The notes: generated by a model not told the origin, from the sequence alone. 64,000 bases of DNA from Pseudomonadota bacterium (GCA_018902545.1 JAHIQM010000018.1:78419-142418), one strand, 5' to 3'. Numbered from the stretch's first letter, positions 53,516 through 63,852 are shown. A program made the numbers and translations.

Positions 53516-55594
53516 ATGAACTCCCAGCCCATTCTTGTTACCGGCAGAGATTCGAGCAACCTGCCGCCCCTGAGCGGCGCCAAGGCCGTCAATCTGCGGC
53601 ATCTCTCCCTGCACGGTTTCGTTGTGCCGGCGACCATCCTTGTTCCTCCAGCGGCCTACGCCGAATTCGTGCGGCACACGGGCCTCTCGCAGCGCATCGA
53701 AGCGGTTACCGCAAGCCTGCGCGAGGAGATGCGTTGGGAGGAAATCTGGGATGTCTCCTTGAAGCTGCGCAACGCCTTTCTGCGCCAGCCTCTGCCCAAG
53801 CCCATGACCAAAGCCATCCTCGCAGCCATCGAAAACGCCTTGCCCGGAGCGCCTCTGGCCGTTCGTTCCTGTTCTCCGGATGAGGATTCGGGCTTTTCCC
53901 ACGCAGGGATGCATGACTCGGTCCTGGAAGTGCGAGGCCCTGAAGAGCTGTCGCGCGCCATCCGCACCGTTTGGGCCTCCCTTTGGACGGACAGGGCCAT
54001 CCTGTATCGCCGCGAGATGGGCCTGAAGGCAGGGACATCCGACATGGCCGTCCTCATCCAGCCCATGATCTATGGTCGGGTCTCGGGCGTGCTCTTCACG
54101 GCCAACCCTGTGGACGAGGTCACGGCCATCATCGAAGCCGCGCCGGGCCTGGCCAGAGATGTGGTCGAAGACCGGGTCGAGACCGAACGCATCGTCATAT
54201 CCCGATCGTCAGGTGCAGAAATATCGCGCACTCCTTCGTCGGAGCCGGTTCTTGGAACAGCGGAGGCCGGGAAGCTTCTGGAACTGGGCCTGGAGATCGA
54301 AAGGCTGTTCGGCACCCCGCAGGACATCGAGTGGACCCTCACTGACGCGGGCCCCGTCATCCTGCAGGCACGGCCCGTGACCACCCTGGCCCGGTCCGCC
54401 AACGCTACTGGATGGTCCGACAGGGACAAACGGCCATGGTACCTGAGTCTGACGCGCAGCCACCGCAACCTGCTGGAACTTCGCAGCCGAATCGAAGGGC
54501 AGATTCTGCCCGGCATGCTTGAGGAAAGCGAACGCATGAAAGAGGTGGACCTTTTGGCCATGGATCCTGTGAAGCTTACGGCCGAAGTCCTTCGCCGCCG
54601 TGAGGTTCTGGAGCGCTGGCGCGACACCTACTGGCGTGAACTCATTCCTTTCGCCCACGCCGTGCGCCAGTTTGGCATGCTCTACAACGACGCTTTAGCT
54701 CCAGAAGATCCCTTCGAGTTCACGGTCCTCTTGACCGGACAGGATCTTCTGGCGGTCAGGCGCAACGACCTTTTAGCCGAGCTGGCGGCCATGGTCCGCG
54801 CCGATGCGGCCCTGGCCGCCAATCTCAAAGACGCAGACATCCCCGCAGATGGCGGGTTCGCCGAGAAGCTCCAAGAATTCATACAAAATTTTGGCGACCT
54901 GTCCTGCGGCACGTCCTGGTGTGAGGAAGGTCCTCAAGGCATCGTACGTCTGATCCTCGAATTGGCCCGGCACGAACCCAGGCGGCGCACCGCGGTGGGG
55001 GCCGCCGATCTCGAAGCGTGCTTCGTGAACGCCCTGCCTTCGAAAAAGCGTGATTTCGGCGTAGAGGTCCTCGATCTGGCTCGGACCAGCTACCGACTGC
55101 GCGACGACGACAACCTCTATCTCGGAAAAATTCAGGCCCGGCACGATGAGGCCCTGGCCCAGGCCTTGTATATGGGCCTGAAGATGGATCAAGTCGTTCG
55201 CCAAGACCGGGCCAGTCTGCCCAAGGGAAACGCCTGGACTGAAGCCGATGGGCCGACTGCACCGGGGACCTTGCTTAAGGGCTGGGCTGCAGCCGCCGGG
55301 GTGGCCAGAGGAAACGCTCGGGTCGTGACCGAACCGGAAGGGCTCTTCTCGTTCAGGGCCGGGGAAATTCTCGTCTGCGACGCTTTGGACCCAAACATGA
55401 CCTTCGTGGCTCCTCTGGCCGCTGGCATCGTCGAGCGCCGCGGCGGCATGCTCGTGCACGGGGCCATCATCGCCCGGGAATACGGCATCCCTTGCGTCAC
55501 CGGGGTGGACGAAGCCACGCTACGCATCAGGGATGGCCAGACGGTTCTGGTGGACGGATTCCGGGGCGAGGTCATGCTGGAGCAACAGGTCTGA
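53516..55594 (+). CDS. PEP-synthase/rifampin-phosphotransferase-like enzyme
   Basis: 692 residues. N-terminal PPDK_N ATP-grasp domain (about 10-300): LSGAKAVNLRHLS, PLAVRSCSPDEDS, MVQP-like VLIQPMIYGRVSGVLFTANP, and DIEWTLTDAGPVILQARPVT. A middle helical region (about 310-590) of no known family. C-terminal swivelling domain with the phospho-His loop GGMLVHGAIIAREYGIPCVTG (His retained). The PEP-binding barrel of true PEP synthase is absent, so the order ATP-grasp, middle domain, His domain matches rifampin phosphotransferase-type enzymes; the acceptor is unknown. Coupled to the 317-residue gene. Confidence 0.85.
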   Translation: MNSQPILVTGRDSSNLPPLSGAKAVNLRHLSLHGFVVPATILVPPAAYAEFVRHTGLSQRIEAVTASLREEMRWEEIWDVSLKLRNAFLRQPLPKPMTKAILAAIENALPGAPLAVRSCSPDEDSGFSHAGMHDSVLEVRGPEELSRAIRTVWASLWTDRAILYRREMGLKAGTSDMAVLIQPMIYGRVSGVLFTANPVDEVTAIIEAAPGLARDVVEDRVETERIVISRSSGAEISRTPSSEPVLGTAEAGKLLELGLEIERLFGTPQDIEWTLTDAGPVILQARPVTTLARSANATGWSDRDKRPWYLSLTRSHRNLLELRSRIEGQILPGMLEESERMKEVDLLAMDPVKLTAEVLRRREVLERWRDTYWRELIPFAHAVRQFGMLYNDALAPEDPFEFTVLLTGQDLLAVRRNDLLAELAAMVRADAALAANLKDADIPADGGFAEKLQEFIQNFGDLSCGTSWCEEGPQGIVRLILELARHEPRRRTAVGAADLEACFVNALPSKKRDFGVEVLDLARTSYRLRDDDNLYLGKIQARHDEALAQALYMGLKMDQVVRQDRASLPKGNAWTEADGPTAPGTLLKGWAAAAGVARGNARVVTEPEGLFSFRAGEILVCDALDPNMTFVAPLAAGIVERRGGMLVHGAIIAREYGIPCVTGVDEATLRIRDGQTVLVDGFRGEVMLEQQV

Positions 55595-55739
55595 AAGGTC
55601 AGGAAACGATGCACCAATTCTCCATATTCCGCTTGTCAATCTGAACCCCAGCACTAATTAGTGTTGTTTTCAGTTACACGAAATGATGTCGTGCCTGAAT
55701 ATGCAGCGTTCACCATTTAGCATATGTCGAGGGATGATC

Positions 55740-56123
55740 ATGAGTATGAAGAACTATTTTGAAAATACGAAAGGTGTGGGAATACTGTCCACCTCGGACA
55801 TGTCAGGCGCGGTTAACGCCGCAGTGTATTCCAGGCCGCATGTCATGGATGAAGGCTCTATCTCTTTGATCATGAATAACAAACTCAGCCATAAGAATGT
55901 TCAGGAAAACCCCAAGGCCCACTATCTTTTCATTGAGGAAGGGCCCGGCTACAAGGGAAAGCGTCTTTCTCTGACCATGCTGCGTGAAGAGGAAAACAGT
56001 GAACTTTTATTTGAGCTTTGCAGACGCTGCTATCCAAGTGAACTAGAGCCGGAAGGGAAAACTCGATACCTTGTTTATTTTCGGGTGGATAAGGAACTGC
56101 CGCTGATCGGCACCGGAGCCTGA
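55740..56123 (+). CDS. Pyridoxamine-phosphate-oxidase-like flavin-binding protein
   Basis: 127 residues, a small split-barrel FMN-binding protein: GVGILSTSDMSGAVNAAVYSRP near the N-terminus and KAHYLFIEEGPGYKGKRLSL. It probably binds FMN or a related cofactor and may act as a flavin reductase or stress protein; the reaction is not visible. ATG 55740 has GAGGG six bases upstream; earlier in-frame ATGs at 55683 and 55734 fit less well. A clear terminator follows, so it is monocistronic. Confidence 0.8.
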   Translation: MSMKNYFENTKGVGILSTSDMSGAVNAAVYSRPHVMDEGSISLIMNNKLSHKNVQENPKAHYLFIEEGPGYKGKRLSLTMLREEENSELLFELCRRCYPSELEPEGKTRYLVYFRVDKELPLIGTGA

Positions 56124-56133
56124 ACGAAAACTG

Positions 56134-56166
56134 CCGTCGGATTGTATAAATCCGGCGGCTTTTTTT
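56134..56166 (+). terminator. Intrinsic terminator after the flavin-binding protein gene
   Basis: Stem GCCGTCGGATT / AATCCGGCGGC with one T-G pair and a five-base loop, followed by TTTTTT. Confidence 0.88.
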
Positions 56167-56568
56167 GGTCGAAGAACCATCTTTCATCTGTGTCAGGAGC
56201 TAGCGGGAACGGGAGCACCACGACCGCGGCCCGCAAGGTGGGCGCATCCATGCACGCCGAGCGCGACGTGTGCCGCCAGTACCGGAATGAACTCAAGTTC
56301 AGGCTGTGCCTGGCGCACCATCCGTCCTTGATCATTCAGCTTTGCCGCCACTGAGCAACATGGGCGAGTCAAGCCGGTTGATCTGGAAATACTGTTGGCC
56401 AAAGCGCGCAAAGTGGTGCGTGCATTTGATGTAAAAAAGTGGTGACGACTTTTTGCAGTGACGTATTCGCGTTCGACAGTCTTTGCAGTTGCGACCAAGA
56501 CCGTCTTGAACGCGGTGACTTGCGCCCCGGTTCGGGTCAGGACTTTCCTCCGAACAATGGGGGACGCA
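56167..56568. other. Gene-free stretch with possible coding remnants
   Basis: 402 bases between the terminator and the multi-PAS kinase end. A plus-strand frame ending at about 56444 reads EQHGRVKPVDLEILLAKARK then VVRAFDVKKW and a stop, with the look of a protein C-terminus, but it is closed upstream by stops and has no start. It may be a decayed gene; I cannot name its family. Confidence 0.35.
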
Positions 56569-59442
56569 TCATGCCCTCAGCCCCTGAGCCGCCTCCGTCG
56601 GCAGTTCGATGATGAATCGGGTTCCCACACCAGGCGTGGATTCTACACGCATCTGGCCGCCATGCCCCTGGGTGATGATGAAATACGAGACTGACAGCCC
56701 CAGGCCGGTGCCTTGTCCGGGTGGTTTGGTGGTAAAAAAAGGATCGAATATACGGGACTGAATCTCCAGCGGGATGCCCGGCCCGTTGTCCTCTATTTCG
56801 ATGCGTATCCCGTCAGGAAGAGCGGATATCCTGATGGTGATGCGAGGAGTCTTCACCGGCGGCTTGGCTTCGGCCATGGCCTGGGCTGCGTTGCGTAAAA
56901 TGTTCAAAACAACTTGTTCGATCTCGGTCTCTGTGCAGTTGACCACCGGCAAGTCATCATCCATGTCCAGAAAAATTTCTATCAGCTTGAAATCATACTG
57001 TTTTTTTAGGTCGTAATCACTTCGCGCCAGGGCTAGGGCATTTTGTACAATGCCCATCGGGTCGCACACCGCGCGCTTGGATTCACTGAGGCGGGTAAAG
57101 TCGAGCATGCGCCGAATGATCAGCGCCGCCCGCTTGGCTGCAGACTCGATATCCCGAATGAATACGTCCAACTTGCGTTTTCGCATGTACGCGTCCAGCA
57201 GTTGCATATCCAAGCCCACGGCCTTGGCGGCTTCCATGTTCTTCGGGAAATCAGGCCGCGTCCGCAGTATGAGATTCTGAACCGACTGCAGCACGATGCC
57301 CAGAGGGTTGTTGATCTCATGGGCAATGCCAGCGGCCATCCCGCCTACGGACATCATCTTTTCCGTCTGGACCAGCACCTCTTGCATCTTCTTGGACTCG
57401 GTTATGTCGTTAGCAAAACAAACCACGTATTCCACAGCGCCGGATTCGTTTAGCTTAGGGGTCTTGGTGATAGCCAGAAGCCGTGATTCCCCTCGACTGT
57501 CGAGCATCCATTCCTCCGTCCTGATCTGACGGCGCTCCTCGAAAACCCGCCTGTTGCCCCCCGTGCAGACTTGAACTTCGCCATTGGACGAAATCACCCC
57601 GTTCAAGGATCGATATTCGAGCATGCTCTTGTCTTTTCCGAAAAAACTTGCGTGGGCGGCATTTACCGCTCCATAGGTATCCATGTCCTTCAAATACCAC
57701 ACATGGGCGTCAATATTGCTAAGTAGGATGTCCTGTTCTTCCAGCAGGCGTTTCAACTCCGCCTCGGCCCGCTTGAGATCAGTGATGTCGTCGTACGTTC
57801 CAAGAACTCCCACGATGTGCCCATGAACATTTCGCAAGGGTATTTTCGATGTACGGAGAATGCTTGTTGTTCCTTCCGGCGTTGTTTGCGACTCCTCAAA
57901 ATTCAGCTTTGGTATTTGGGATTCAATGACCGCCCGGTCGTCCTCGCGGTAGAGTTCCGCTTGGTCACCCCACCCCATCTGAGAGTCATCCTTGCCGATC
58001 AGTTCGAGAGGTGAGTTCTTTCCCGCATCGGTCGCAAAAGGCTTGTTACATCCGATATAGCGCAGATTCAGGTCCTTCCAGAACACGCGAACGGGAATCG
58101 TATCCAGAACGGCCTGCAGCAGAAGGCGAGATTCGACCACTTCCTGTTCGGCCCGCATGCGTTCGGTAACATCCCGGGCCGCCACGAAGATCAAGTTTCC
58201 TTTGGGATGTGACCTCCACTCAATGTGTCGATACGAACCATCATGGCTGCGGAAGCGGTTGGTAAAGTTGAGGACATCCTCCCCCTTGCCGAGATCGACC
58301 ATGGCATCAAGGGTGGCCTGTAGATCATCGGGATGCACAAATTCGAGAAAATTCTTGTTGTTCAGTTCGTCGGTTGAATATCCGAGAATGGTGCTCCATG
58401 CCGTATTTGTTTTGACAAAGTTACCAGCCATGTCGGCGATGCACAGCAGATCCAGATTGACAGAGAAAAACGATTCCAGTTCTTCAGCCGTGGCCTTTTG
58501 CCGTTTCAGGCTCGCCGCCAGCCGGAGGAGCAGAAAAATGAGAACAAGGCAGAAAAGGCCGGCCCCCGCCAGAAAGATGCGAGTGCGGACCGCTAACGCC
58601 TCTTCGGCCTGCTTGCGGGCAGTTTCGTCCTGGATGAGAGACAGCAGGAGGGCGCGACCTTCCAGGGAGATGATCTCCGCGGACCACAAAGCAAATATGA
58701 TTCCACCGGACTTGGTGGTGAACCGGACCGGTTCGTCTTTGAAAGACCCATGCTCCCGCAATATGCCCACGATGCGGTCACGGTCCGCAGGGTCGGCCCA
58801 GATGCCCACTTCCTTGGAGGTCCGCCCGATCAGTTCCTCCCGGGAGTACCCAAGCATCTCCATCCAGCGCTCATTGACGTCGATAAACCGACCGGAGTCC
58901 ATTTCTGAAACCACAAGGGGTGCCGGACTGGAGCGAAACGCCTTGGCGAAGCGGTCTTCGGAATGCTTTCGTTCCGTGACGTCCAGCACGGTAAGCGTGT
59001 ATTTGCCTGCCATGTCTGAAGGATCAAGGGGAGCCACAGTCAGACTGACATGGCGAACCGCACCATCTTTGCGGGTCCAGCGCGTCTCCACGGGAACACT
59101 CTTGTGGTCAGCATGAAGGTACGCGTAGAGTTCCTGCCCCACCTTGTCGAACTCTTCCTGAGTCTGGTAGAGCTTTCTGATGCTGTGACCGATGAGTTCT
59201 TCCCGGGTATAGCCGGTCAGATTCTGGATGTAATCGTTGACCTCTTTGAACACTCGATTCTCGACCACGCCAATGCCGGTGGGCGCGCTTTTGAGAATGC
59301 TGGCCAGCATCTGCTGTTCTGACCACTGACTCCCTGAAAAGATTTCTTTCTCGTTTTCATCGGCATATGATGTCGCTGTCGCTAAAAACTGTAACACGGC
59401 CAGTAGTATGGGAACGAAGAGGATATGTATGTTTCGTTTCAT
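56569..59442 (-). CDS. Histidine kinase with five PAS domains
   Basis: 957 residues. Signal/TM at the N-terminus (MKRNIHILFVPILLAVLQFL), two PAS domains, a TM (about 310-330, FLAGAGLFCLVLIFLLL), three further PAS domains, HisKA with H near 704 (GIAHEINNPLGIVLQ) and HATPase (VLNILRNAAQAM, DNGPGIP, GQGTGLGLSVSYF). PAS placed before the TM would be periplasmic. No receiver; the partner regulator is not adjacent. I start at ATG 59442 rather than GTG 59496 because of the signal-like N-terminus. It follows the hybrid kinase on the same strand with a 66-base gap. Confidence 0.9.
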   Translation of the reverse strand: MKRNIHILFVPILLAVLQFLATATSYADENEKEIFSGSQWSEQQMLASILKSAPTGIGVVENRVFKEVNDYIQNLTGYTREELIGHSIRKLYQTQEEFDKVGQELYAYLHADHKSVPVETRWTRKDGAVRHVSLTVAPLDPSDMAGKYTLTVLDVTERKHSEDRFAKAFRSSPAPLVVSEMDSGRFIDVNERWMEMLGYSREELIGRTSKEVGIWADPADRDRIVGILREHGSFKDEPVRFTTKSGGIIFALWSAEIISLEGRALLLSLIQDETARKQAEEALAVRTRIFLAGAGLFCLVLIFLLLRLAASLKRQKATAEELESFFSVNLDLLCIADMAGNFVKTNTAWSTILGYSTDELNNKNFLEFVHPDDLQATLDAMVDLGKGEDVLNFTNRFRSHDGSYRHIEWRSHPKGNLIFVAARDVTERMRAEQEVVESRLLLQAVLDTIPVRVFWKDLNLRYIGCNKPFATDAGKNSPLELIGKDDSQMGWGDQAELYREDDRAVIESQIPKLNFEESQTTPEGTTSILRTSKIPLRNVHGHIVGVLGTYDDITDLKRAEAELKRLLEEQDILLSNIDAHVWYLKDMDTYGAVNAAHASFFGKDKSMLEYRSLNGVISSNGEVQVCTGGNRRVFEERRQIRTEEWMLDSRGESRLLAITKTPKLNESGAVEYVVCFANDITESKKMQEVLVQTEKMMSVGGMAAGIAHEINNPLGIVLQSVQNLILRTRPDFPKNMEAAKAVGLDMQLLDAYMRKRKLDVFIRDIESAAKRAALIIRRMLDFTRLSESKRAVCDPMGIVQNALALARSDYDLKKQYDFKLIEIFLDMDDDLPVVNCTETEIEQVVLNILRNAAQAMAEAKPPVKTPRITIRISALPDGIRIEIEDNGPGIPLEIQSRIFDPFFTTKPPGQGTGLGLSVSYFIITQGHGGQMRVESTPGVGTRFIIELPTEAAQGLRA

Positions 59443-59508
59443 CGTCTGCCTGGATATCCTCACTATCTCGAATTTCGGGGTTGCTAGCAGCTTCACGGAA
59501 AAAGAAAT

Positions 59509-62500
59509 CTATCTAGAATAATGCACTCCGCCTTTCCCCAACTTCTCGGCCACACGCTCCAGCGCTTTTTTAAGTTCTGCGACCTGCACCGGCTTGGCGA
59601 TGTAGTCGTTCATGCCGGCTTCAAGAAATTTCTCACGGTCCCCGGTCATGGCGAAAGCGGTCATGGCAATAATGGGGATCTGTGTATCCAGGACACCAGC
59701 ATTACCGCTTCTGATCTGCCGCGTTGCCTCTACCCCGTCCAGGACATCCATCTGGACGTCCATGAGCACACAGTCGAAGGAGGTTTCCCGCAACGCATCC
59801 AGGGCTTCGGCGCCGTTCTTGGCCGTGACAACATGATATCCCATCTTCTCCAGCGTCAATCGAGCACTCGCGCGGCAGACCTCATCATCCTCGACCAGGA
59901 GGAGGCGCAACGATGCCGGGATGTTCGTATCAGGAATAGATTCCGGGGTTGTAGGAATAGCCGCATATCCAGGAATGCTGAACGGCAGCACCAGGTACAC
60001 AGATGTGCCCTGACCCTCGGTGCTGTCAAAAGCCAGTGTCCCCCCCATGGCGTCGATAAGCTTGAGCGCGATGGCTAAACCGAGGCCAGCACCCTGATGC
60101 GAGCGCGTGAAGTCTTCGGAGACCTGCGTGAAGGGGGCGCAAATCTGGTCGATCTTCTCATCGGGGATGCCAATCCCCGTATCGCTGACAATGAACAGGA
60201 GCCGCGCCATGCCCGACGGATGAGGCTGGAGGGTTGAGACCTCTACCACCACCTCGCCCTGAGCGGTAAACTTCATGGCATTGCCCACGAGGTTGAACAG
60301 GATCTGCCGGACCCGTACGTCGTCACCGATAACGTAAGTGGGAATGTCTGGGGAGGGCTTGATTACCAGCGGCAGACCCTTGCTGTAGTTCATGGGTGAG
60401 AAGGTCTCGGCCAGGGCCGTGAAGACGTCGGCCAGAGCAAAGGAGTTGCTTGCTATGGGCATGCGACCCGCTTCGATACGCGACAGGTCAAGGATGTCTC
60501 CCAGCAGACTCGTCAGCCTTTGCCCTGCGCGAATGCCCATCTCGGCATACATTTCCACCTCGGCGAGATCCTCGCTTGTCTGGATGAGTTGGAGCATCCC
60601 GAGCACTCCGTTGAGCGGAGTGCGGATTTCATGACTCATGTTGGCCAGGAACGCGGACTTGGCGTGGTTTGCGGCTTCGGCGGCCTCCTTGGCTAAGAGC
60701 AGCGCCTCCTCGGCCCGCTTGCGGTCGGTGATGTCCTGCATGGCGCCGATCATGCGAATAGCCTTGCCCTGGTCATCGCGCAGCACGTAGCCGCGGTCCA
60801 GGACGATCGCATCAGTGCCGTCTGCTTTCCTAAAACGGTACTCGTCATGCCAGGCATCAAGCTCCGGATTGTTCAGAACGGCAAAGAAAGAATTGTGCAC
60901 CCTTTCCCGGTCATCCGGATGTACCCGCTTGACCCACCAGAGTGCGTTCACCGGTTGCTCGACAATCTCTGTCCATCCGAAAACGGCTGTGCCGACCTCG
61001 TTCCATCGTTGGGTATCCTGGATGACATCCCAGTCCCATATGACGTCGTTGGTCGCCTTATTGGCCAAACGAAGGCGGTCAGCCGTCTCGCGCAACATCA
61101 CCTCGGTCCGCTTGCGGTCGGTGATGTCCATGATGTTGCCGATGACCCTGATGACCTTTCCGCTCTCAAACACTGGGCGGGCGGTCGTGCGAACCCAAAG
61201 CCGGTGCCCCTTGGCGGTCGTGAATGGCAATTCCAGATCATAGGGTTGCCCTTCCTTCACGCAAAGTTGGAAGGCCGCCCTGATTACAATACGGGCCTCT
61301 GGTTCATAGCATTCCAGGCTCCGGTTGATGTGCCCCTCAGATCCCGGCCCCAGCTTGTCCGGTTCAAACTCGTGGATTCTATACGTTTCTTCCGTCCAAT
61401 ACATAGTTTGTGTTTCAAGGTTCCACTCCCAGCCGCCAACTTTACTCAGGCGCTGACTAGCATTCAAAAGATCCTCGCTTCCGCGCAGCGCCTCATCAGC
61501 TTGGCGTTGCTCGGTCACATCTCGGAACACTCCCAGGATGAGCCGGTTATCCCCGATCTCAAACGCACTGGCAGAAACATCCGCCAACCGAACTATTCCT
61601 CCAGCGGCCATGAATCTTACGTTATTTACGAGCCCTGGAGCAGTCACCTGGCGCTTGAAGTCCTCGGTTACGCCCTCGATGCGGAGAGTCTCCGGCGAGT
61701 GCAGTTCGTGTTGCGCTAAACCGATAATTTGCTCCCTGCTGCGTCCAAAATAGCGCTCCGCAGCCTCGTTGCACTCCACCAGGATGCCCGTGTCCCTTTC
61801 GGCCACCAGCACCGGGTCGCTCACGGCGGCGAACAGCGCCCGGAAACGTTCCTCGCTTTCGCGCAACGCGTCATTTGCCGCTTTCGAGCGATTCCTGTGG
61901 TGAAGTAAAGCCAAGATCAAGAACGTCTGAATGCCGCCGATCAAGAGAAAGCCAATCACCCAAATCCCATATTGTGAAAACAGCGTCTGTGACTTGTTGA
62001 TGACAACGCTCCCCTTGGGAAGGGCTGCTTCCCTGATCCCGAAGCGCTCCATGACGCCATAGTCGAACATGTAAACGTTGGGGCTTTCCCGTAAGATGGG
62101 GATATCCTCGGCCTCCAGTCCCTTGAGAACTTTTGCGGCCATGAGGGCAGACGCTTCACCCTGCTGGCGTCCACTCACTACCAATCCGCCGACAGCGTCT
62201 CCGTCCAAAAAGTAATCCCAGCAGGAATAGATCGGCAAATCAGAAAGCGAGGCAACGATGTGGTTGCCCTCACGGGTGGAATAGCTTTGCCCCAACCGAT
62301 CACGAAAAAAGGACAGATTCAGGATGAAGGAATCCTCGGGAATCGACTTGAGTTGCGAAGAAAGTTCCTCTGTCGACAGATCAAAGAGCTCAAAAATATC
62401 TACGCGGTCTGAGAATTCTGGGGCAGCTTGGAGAAACCGCTGGCGGTTGATCTCGCCTGTTTCGGTGGAGTCACTGATCACAGCCATGTGTTTGGCATTT

Positions 62501-62991
62501 GGATGGAGCTTCAGCGCAATCTCCACGGTCCCCTTGATGTCGAAATCTTCCGTCACACCTGTCACGGCCATATGCCCGGCCAGGCGCTCATCATTGAAAT
62601 TGTTCACACCGCAAAAAACAAGCGGAACGCCAGGGTAGTGCTTGTCACGCAAGGCAAGCATGAGATCGAAGGCCGCGTCATCGGAGACAAGGATAACCGT
62701 GGGCGTGGTCGTTGAGAACTTGCGCCTCAGGATTTCGTCAAAGAGAGGGTTGAAGGTCTCTTGGGGGAGGCGCTTGGAATCCAGGTACTCGACATGGATT
62801 CCCGCGTCCGGGGCCTCTTTTTGAAGCACGTCCAGCATTCCTTCCATGATGCTGTCTGTCCAGCGGAAGCCCTGGTGGTAGGAGTGGACGATCAAGATAC
62901 TCTGGGATGGTTTGGAAGGGTCGGCGGCATGAGAAATGAAGGGCGTGGTGAGGAGAGCAAAGACAAGTATGATGGCTCGATAGTTCGTCAT
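59509..62991 (-). CDS. Hybrid histidine kinase with ABC-substrate-binding-type sensor
   Basis: 1160 residues. Signal peptide (cleavage near SHA-AD), periplasmic ABC_sub_bind-like domain (about 30-325: ILIVHSYHQGFRWTDSIMEG, PLVFCGVNNF), TM (about 345-365), three PAS domains, HisKA (H near 787, [20 protein letters not shown]), HATPase (NLVGNAMKFTAQGE, DTGIGIP, GAGLGLAIA) and a receiver (phospho-acceptor in CVLMDVQMDVLDG). No HPt. ATG 62991 has GGGGAGG upstream. A 66-nt piece of its receiver is duplicated at 52195. Confidence 0.92.
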   Translation of the reverse strand: MTNYRAIILVFALLTTPFISHAADPSKPSQSILIVHSYHQGFRWTDSIMEGMLDVLQKEAPDAGIHVEYLDSKRLPQETFNPLFDEILRRKFSTTTPTVILVSDDAAFDLMLALRDKHYPGVPLVFCGVNNFNDERLAGHMAVTGVTEDFDIKGTVEIALKLHPNAKHMAVISDSTETGEINRQRFLQAAPEFSDRVDIFELFDLSTEELSSQLKSIPEDSFILNLSFFRDRLGQSYSTREGNHIVASLSDLPIYSCWDYFLDGDAVGGLVVSGRQQGEASALMAAKVLKGLEAEDIPILRESPNVYMFDYGVMERFGIREAALPKGSVVINKSQTLFSQYGIWVIGFLLIGGIQTFLILALLHHRNRSKAANDALRESEERFRALFAAVSDPVLVAERDTGILVECNEAAERYFGRSREQIIGLAQHELHSPETLRIEGVTEDFKRQVTAPGLVNNVRFMAAGGIVRLADVSASAFEIGDNRLILGVFRDVTEQRQADEALRGSEDLLNASQRLSKVGGWEWNLETQTMYWTEETYRIHEFEPDKLGPGSEGHINRSLECYEPEARIVIRAAFQLCVKEGQPYDLELPFTTAKGHRLWVRTTARPVFESGKVIRVIGNIMDITDRKRTEVMLRETADRLRLANKATNDVIWDWDVIQDTQRWNEVGTAVFGWTEIVEQPVNALWWVKRVHPDDRERVHNSFFAVLNNPELDAWHDEYRFRKADGTDAIVLDRGYVLRDDQGKAIRMIGAMQDITDRKRAEEALLLAKEAAEAANHAKSAFLANMSHEIRTPLNGVLGMLQLIQTSEDLAEVEMYAEMGIRAGQRLTSLLGDILDLSRIEAGRMPIASNSFALADVFTALAETFSPMNYSKGLPLVIKPSPDIPTYVIGDDVRVRQILFNLVGNAMKFTAQGEVVVEVSTLQPHPSGMARLLFIVSDTGIGIPDEKIDQICAPFTQVSEDFTRSHQGAGLGLAIALKLIDAMGGTLAFDSTEGQGTSVYLVLPFSIPGYAAIPTTPESIPDTNIPASLRLLLVEDDEVCRASARLTLEKMGYHVVTAKNGAEALDALRETSFDCVLMDVQMDVLDGVEATRQIRSGNAGVLDTQIPIIAMTAFAMTGDREKFLEAGMNDYIAKPVQVAELKKALERVAEKLGKGGVHYSR

Positions 62992-63424
62992 GTGCCTCCC
63001 CCCCTGCGAGTATGTATTCAGTTCATTTATATATCGGAGTTAGATGTCAATCACAAGTGGAGTTGGCCTGCAATGGCCTCTGGCCTGACCTGCCTCGTCA
63101 TATATGGCGTATATGCTGGATCTGGCGAGTTGAGTGGAAGGCTCCCGCTGTTCGTGCCGCGCTGCCTTTTTCGTTTAGTCTCTTATAATAAATACGTTGT
63201 GATCAAAAATGCGTGCGATCTTCTTTCGGCACGGATGTTGCCAAAAAGCTCGGTCAGCTAGGCTGTGTGCTTTTGGCCGCTCAAGTGTTCAGTTTCAACA
63301 AAATGGCGCAGAGTTCCAATTGCTATGTTTTCCGAGGCTGTATGAAATTTTCTGATTGGAAGTGGGGATGAGGAGAGTATGACCATATAGCTGCCAGTGA
63401 GAGCTGGCTGAAAGGAGAAACCCT
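62992..63424. other. Divergent intergenic region
   Basis: 433 bases between the hybrid kinase and the CsbD-like gene, AT-richer than its surroundings. It must contain both promoters; no clear promoter, repeat or coding sequence can be supported. The 63-base ends of some open frames here lack ribosome sites. Confidence 0.4.
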
Positions 63425-63610
63425 ATGGATGTAAATATTTGGAAAGGAAAAAATAAGGGATTCACAGGCGAAATTGAAGAGCAGTGGGGAATAATGAGAG
63501 ATGATGAGTTTACAGAATTCGATGGAAAACTGGAAAAGATGTCTGACTTGTTGCAAGAAGGTAACGACTTGCAGTATGAAATGGAAGAAAACTACACCAT
63601 TTTTGAATAA
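63425..63610 (+). CDS. CsbD-like small stress protein
   Basis: 61 residues, acidic. The opening DVNIWKGKNKGFTGEIEEQW then DDEFTEFDGKLEKMSDLLQE matches the CsbD pattern (KGKxxxxxGxxxExWGxLxDDxxxxxxGxxxxLxGxLQ). AAAGGAG lies nine bases before ATG 63425. CsbD proteins are induced under general stress; biochemical role unknown. The codon use and lower GC differ from neighbours. The rest of the gap to the tRNA terminator (63611-63820) shows nothing. Confidence 0.82.
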   Translation: MDVNIWKGKNKGFTGEIEEQWGIMRDDEFTEFDGKLEKMSDLLQEGNDLQYEMEENYTIFE

Positions 63611-63820
63611 ATACAAATATCAGGTCAGCCTTGAAACCTGGAATAAACAATCGGGAACACACCTCATCCCCTCTCCCTCCCGGTCTATGAAAGTTACTAC
63701 TGATGGCCATGGAGGATCTTCTGTGCAGAAATGACAGGTGCCGCCTCGCTCTTGGGGGCGTTTATCCTTCCGCTTGCTAACTTTGCTTTGGAAAAAATAT
63801 GGCTAGCGTGTGAAATAAAG

Positions 63821-63852
63821 AAAAAGGCCTTGCATTTATGATGCAAGGCCTT
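63821..63852 (-). terminator. Terminator of the tRNA operon
   Basis: Perfect 12-bp stem AAGGCCTTGCAT / ATGCAAGGCCTT with a five-base loop; on the minus strand it is followed by a T-rich stretch (TTTCTTTATTTC). It starts eight bases after the tRNA-Glu CCA. Confidence 0.87.

Noticed and set aside
63323..63616. 97-codon frame on the minus strand overlapping the CsbD-like gene
   Set aside because: Antisense to a gene with a good ribosome site and family match; no start signal of its own.
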